Virus record (IMG/VR): IMGVR_UViG_3300044993_000616
Location: 1-35,672 of that record
Origin: a virus
DNA: 35,672 nucleotides
Reading direction: 5' to 3' (one strand)
Of this stretch, positions 33,697-35,672 are shown one piece after another. The notes beneath the pieces are model-generated. The model had not been told where the DNA came from, ran no database searches, and saw only the letters and a list, made by a program, of their open reading frames with translations. Made by a program: the position numbers and the translations under genes. Within the stretch, counting starts at the first letter, position 1, and each line of letters opens with the position of its first letter.

Positions 33697-34640
33697 AGAA
33701 GTCCTGCTTGCTTGAGGTGCTTCTTGTTAGCGGTCTTCTTGTTGGCGTGGTACAGGCCAACTTGCGCATCGGCGGGCCTATCATTTGTCCAGCTGGTGGC
33801 AGGGTGGACGACGCCCTTCTGGTCTCGATACACCACCTCATTGGTGAGCTCGTCACGGGCGGTACCGCCAACAACGCGAGCCTGTCCGAAGCGCTCGCGC
33901 TCCGCCTGGTTGAGCTCGTCCCACGTCTTCTCACGGCGGCTGGTTGGAGTGCCGCGAAAACTGTAGCCGGTCTCGAAGATGTCGGTGCCGTCAGGCTTCT
34001 CATATACGACTCGGGCGTCGGGGATCGGCAGCAGGTCAAAGTGATACCACACGCCGTCAATCAGGTGCAGCACTTCCCTGTCGTTGAGATAACGGCGGAC
34101 TGCCAGCTCTTTAGCCTTCTTCTCGGCTTCTCGCTGCTTAATGATGGAGCGCCGAGACTGCTTCTGCGTCTTCTTGAGAGTACCGTCCTTCGGGCAGATG
34201 TAGTAGTCCTTGCCACACTGGGCGATGGGAACAGGGTCGCCATGTGCGGCGCTCTTACCGCCGAAGCTGTAGCCTCGGTGCGTCATAACTGCGCCCTTCT
34301 CGTTGACGAAGGCGTGACGCTCGATGGTCTCCCAGAGATGCTCAAGGATGTGGGCGTTGATGACTCCACGCATGTCGAAGGTCTTGCACAGCTCGCTGTA
34401 GCACTTGTCCCACTTCTTGCCGACGCAGCTACGGATCCAGCCGTAGAGCGGGTTCAGGTTCTCGTTGAAGGACTTGCGGTTGTAGCCGTGGTTGTAGCGC
34501 ACCCGCATTCTCTCACGACCACCGACCTCGTCATCGTCCCAGGCGCCCTTCGGTCCCTTGACGTGACGATAGTGGTGGTAGTGGTCACGATGGTTGACAC
34601 GCTCGCGCTCCACCAGAAGCTTATTAAAGTCCTTACGCAT
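33693..34640 (-). CDS. 315-aa conserved-looking protein of unknown function
   Basis: Begins MRKDFNKLLVERERVNHRDHY and is rich in basic residues, His and Tyr. A central motif, NPLYGWIRSCVGKKWDKCYSE, followed by INAHILEHLWETIE, looks like part of a family I have seen in phages and planctomycete genomes but cannot name. A helical Lys/Arg segment (KKTQKQSRRSIIKQREAEKK) precedes YHFDLLPIPDARVVYEKPDG. The ribosome site is weak (GAGAAAAG). The late promoter at 34771 is 131 bases upstream. Confidence 0.65.
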   Translation of the reverse strand: MRKDFNKLLVERERVNHRDHYHHYRHVKGPKGAWDDDEVGGRERMRVRYNHGYNRKSFNENLNPLYGWIRSCVGKKWDKCYSELCKTFDMRGVINAHILEHLWETIERHAFVNEKGAVMTHRGYSFGGKSAAHGDPVPIAQCGKDYYICPKDGTLKKTQKQSRRSIIKQREAEKKAKELAVRRYLNDREVLHLIDGVWYHFDLLPIPDARVVYEKPDGTDIFETGYSFRGTPTSRREKTWDELNQAERERFGQARVVGGTARDELTNEVVYRDQKGVVHPATSWTNDRPADAQVGLYHANKKTANKKHLKQAGLL

Positions 34641-34806
34641 TGTCTTTTCTCAATTCTTGACAAAGCCGTTAGTTGTTGGCTCTCGTCTCAGCTTAACAGA
34701 GTGATGGAGTAATTCTGTCATTCAAAAATTGAGAGACCTTCATTTTCTTTGGTGCTCCAACAGAGTTGGATATTTATTGCTCATCCTTGATGACTGTGGA
34801 GCGGTG
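34641..34806 (-). other. 166-base gap between the RNA ligase gene and the 315-aa gene
   Basis: It holds a late promoter and a TCCAAC/GTTGGA hairpin just after it. Two frames of 16 and 23 codons (starting at about 34735 and 34715) lack ribosome sites; I do not count them as genes. Confidence 0.4.
34771..34778 (-). promoter_or_regulatory. T4-type late promoter (AATAAATA)
   Basis: AATAAATA on the minus strand, 131 bases before the 315-aa gene. Confidence 0.5.
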
Positions 34807-35445
34807 TCACTTTAGCCTATTTTGAACAAGTTTAGAGTGACGCCAGTGGGTATCAGTTTGCACGTGCCCAGCTCGAACGTACTTGGCAACGCTGCTTGAG
34901 AACTCGTCGTACTTGAAGCTATCGGCCAAACGGACAACGTAGCCCTCGTCCTTAGAGAAGTCCAAGTCCTTCTCAAGAGCCCGAACAGCTTTTACGTCCC
35001 ACACCCCGTCATACAGCACCGGGACGGGAATAATTCCGAGCCTGTCAAAGAGCTCAACGGTTTCATCCCACGATAGGCACGTATTTTCTTCGTTCCAGGC
35101 GCTGAAGCCGAGAAAGTAAGAAGGAAGGTCATCATACTGGATGGAGTGCTTAGCCCAAAGGTTCTCACCACAGACGCGCCAGCCTTCAGGTAGATTGAAG
35201 CACCACTGTTGGGCAAAGCTTTTCACCCAATCACGGTCAACCCCGCCGGCGCTGTCGAGGGAGCGCGCATGGACGTAACCGTCTTGGTAAATGGTGGAGT
35301 TCTCTCCGTCCATTTTCTTAGTAACGACGACGTGCCTCCCGTGAAACTGAGAGACGTCGCGCAGCACCTTGTCATCACCAGTTGCGCCCGGTGACCAAGG
35401 AAGGTGATAGGTTCGCGGGTACTTAGTAAGCTTGCGGCCATTCAT
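34807..35445 (-). CDS. RNA ligase (single-domain, ATP-dependent)
   Basis: A protein of 212 residues with all nucleotidyltransferase motifs: motif I K44-M-D-G in VVTKKMDGENS, motif III near GENLWAKHSIQYDDL, motif IV DEGYVVR and motif V VAKYVR. It is close to the compact RNA ligase family found in phages and many bacteria (pfam09414 type), with no extra C-terminal domain. Such enzymes join RNA breaks and in T4 repair tRNAs cut by host anticodon nucleases; the large tRNA array nearby fits this, but other RNA targets are possible. Its start overlaps the end of the upstream 54-aa gene by 23 bases. Confidence 0.88.
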   Translation of the reverse strand: MNGRKLTKYPRTYHLPWSPGATGDDKVLRDVSQFHGRHVVVTKKMDGENSTIYQDGYVHARSLDSAGGVDRDWVKSFAQQWCFNLPEGWRVCGENLWAKHSIQYDDLPSYFLGFSAWNEENTCLSWDETVELFDRLGIIPVPVLYDGVWDVKAVRALEKDLDFSKDEGYVVRLADSFKYDEFSSSVAKYVRAGHVQTDTHWRHSKLVQNRLK

Positions 35446-35587
35446 GGTCTAAGTTCCTGGTTCGACGCTGGCGTTTGGGCTTGACGCGCTTTTGATGAAC
35501 TTCCTTTTCTGGCTTAAAGCGCCGAATGCGCGGCGCCAAGTTGTCGGCATCGTAGTCCGAGAAAATTTGATTAGGTTTCAGCTTCAT
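35423..35587 (-). CDS. 54-aa very basic protein
   Basis: Begins MKLKPNQIFSDYDADN, and the remainder is rich in Arg and Lys (RIRRFKPEKEVHQKRVKPKR, then RRTRNLDHEW). The ATG at 35587 is chosen because the longer frame above it overlaps another gene end and lacks a ribosome site. It is probably disordered and nucleic-acid binding. The end overlaps the RNA ligase start, so the two are made together. Confidence 0.55.
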   Translation of the reverse strand: MKLKPNQIFSDYDADNLAPRIRRFKPEKEVHQKRVKPKRQRRTRNLDHEWPQAY

Positions 35588-35622
35588 GGTTACTTGAAAA
35601 TAGCAGTGACGATTTTCATTCT

Positions 35623-35672
35623 TCAATTTCTGTTCCAGGCATCCAGCGCGTCCATGCATTCCTGAAGAGCCA
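35623..35672 (-). CDS. end of a gene cut by the window edge (uncertain)
   Basis: In one minus-strand frame the last residues read ALQECMDALDAWNRN before a TGA at 35625-35623. A helical, acidic ending of this kind is plausible for a real protein, but 16 codons are too few to be sure. It would lie 35 bases upstream of the 54-aa gene. Confidence 0.3.
   Translation of the reverse strand, partial: ALQECMDALDAWNRN

Noticed and set aside
33708-34712. A 334-codon plus-strand frame
   Set aside because: It lies opposite the 315-aa gene, is a low-complexity Leu/Val-rich translation, and lacks a ribosome site; the minus-strand frame is coupled to its neighbours.
34690-34740. Two tiny frames upstream of the 315-aa gene (16 and 23 codons)
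   Set aside because: No ribosome sites and no coupling; one starts MKVSQFLND, like the head leaders, but is too short to support.

Overview
The window is a piece of a large tailed double-stranded DNA phage of the T4 type. The evidence is a tail-fibre-like gene at the left edge, an array of about 19 tRNA genes, two homing endonucleases, an RNA ligase, a phage-style dihydrofolate reductase, and very tight gene packing with ATGA or GTGA stop/start overlaps. The strongest evidence is fifteen copies or near copies of the T4 late promoter TATAAATA, nearly all of them directly upstream of genes. The host cannot be read from the sequence; the PrkA/YeaH/SpoVR genes are commonest in proteobacteria.

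Layout. 1-1629 (+): end of a tail-fibre gene and a second tail or structural gene. 1630-9520 (-): early/middle operons encoding two small unknown proteins, an HD (p)ppGpp-hydrolase-like enzyme, dihydrofolate reductase, a bactofilin, PrkA kinase, a YeaH (DUF444) protein, a 50-aa membrane peptide and SpoVR. 9562-11800 (-): a Ro60 (TROVE) protein behind a 540-base highly structured leader, the best place in the window to look for a phage Y RNA. 11802-18730 (-): membrane proteins, HNH endonuclease, NUDIX hydrolase, a saccharopine-dehydrogenase-like enzyme, tandem paralogous membrane proteins, and many small genes. 18716-20197 (-): a fusion of a prolyl-hydroxylase-type 2OG-Fe(II) oxygenase with a QueC-like PP-loop domain, with a 59-aa gene behind it. 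20250-27410: the tRNA array, almost all on the minus strand, interrupted by virion-like genes, two homing endonucleases, broken tRNAs and several strongly folded non-coding segments. 27620-35670 (-): mostly late genes of unknown function, then an RNA ligase.

Three themes join the parts. First, two promoter classes: sigma70-like TATAAT boxes with an upstream GTTACAA or GTAACA box 19, 29 or 30 bases away, and T4-type late promoters. Second, at four genes a hairpin hides the Shine-Dalgarno sequence and the late promoter lies in its loop or at its 5' edge, so that readthrough RNA would be silent and late RNA translatable, as is known for T4 gene e and I-TevI. Third, about ten proteins, mostly behind late promoters, begin with a short MKxxxLLxEG-like leader resembling the T4 capsid-targeting sequence; they may be a set of proteins packaged in the head and injected with the DNA. 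One of them carries a PD-(D/E)xK nuclease motif. The early operons look like a set that acts on host stress and starvation physiology (alarmone hydrolysis, PrkA/YeaH/SpoVR, Ro60), but that is inference.
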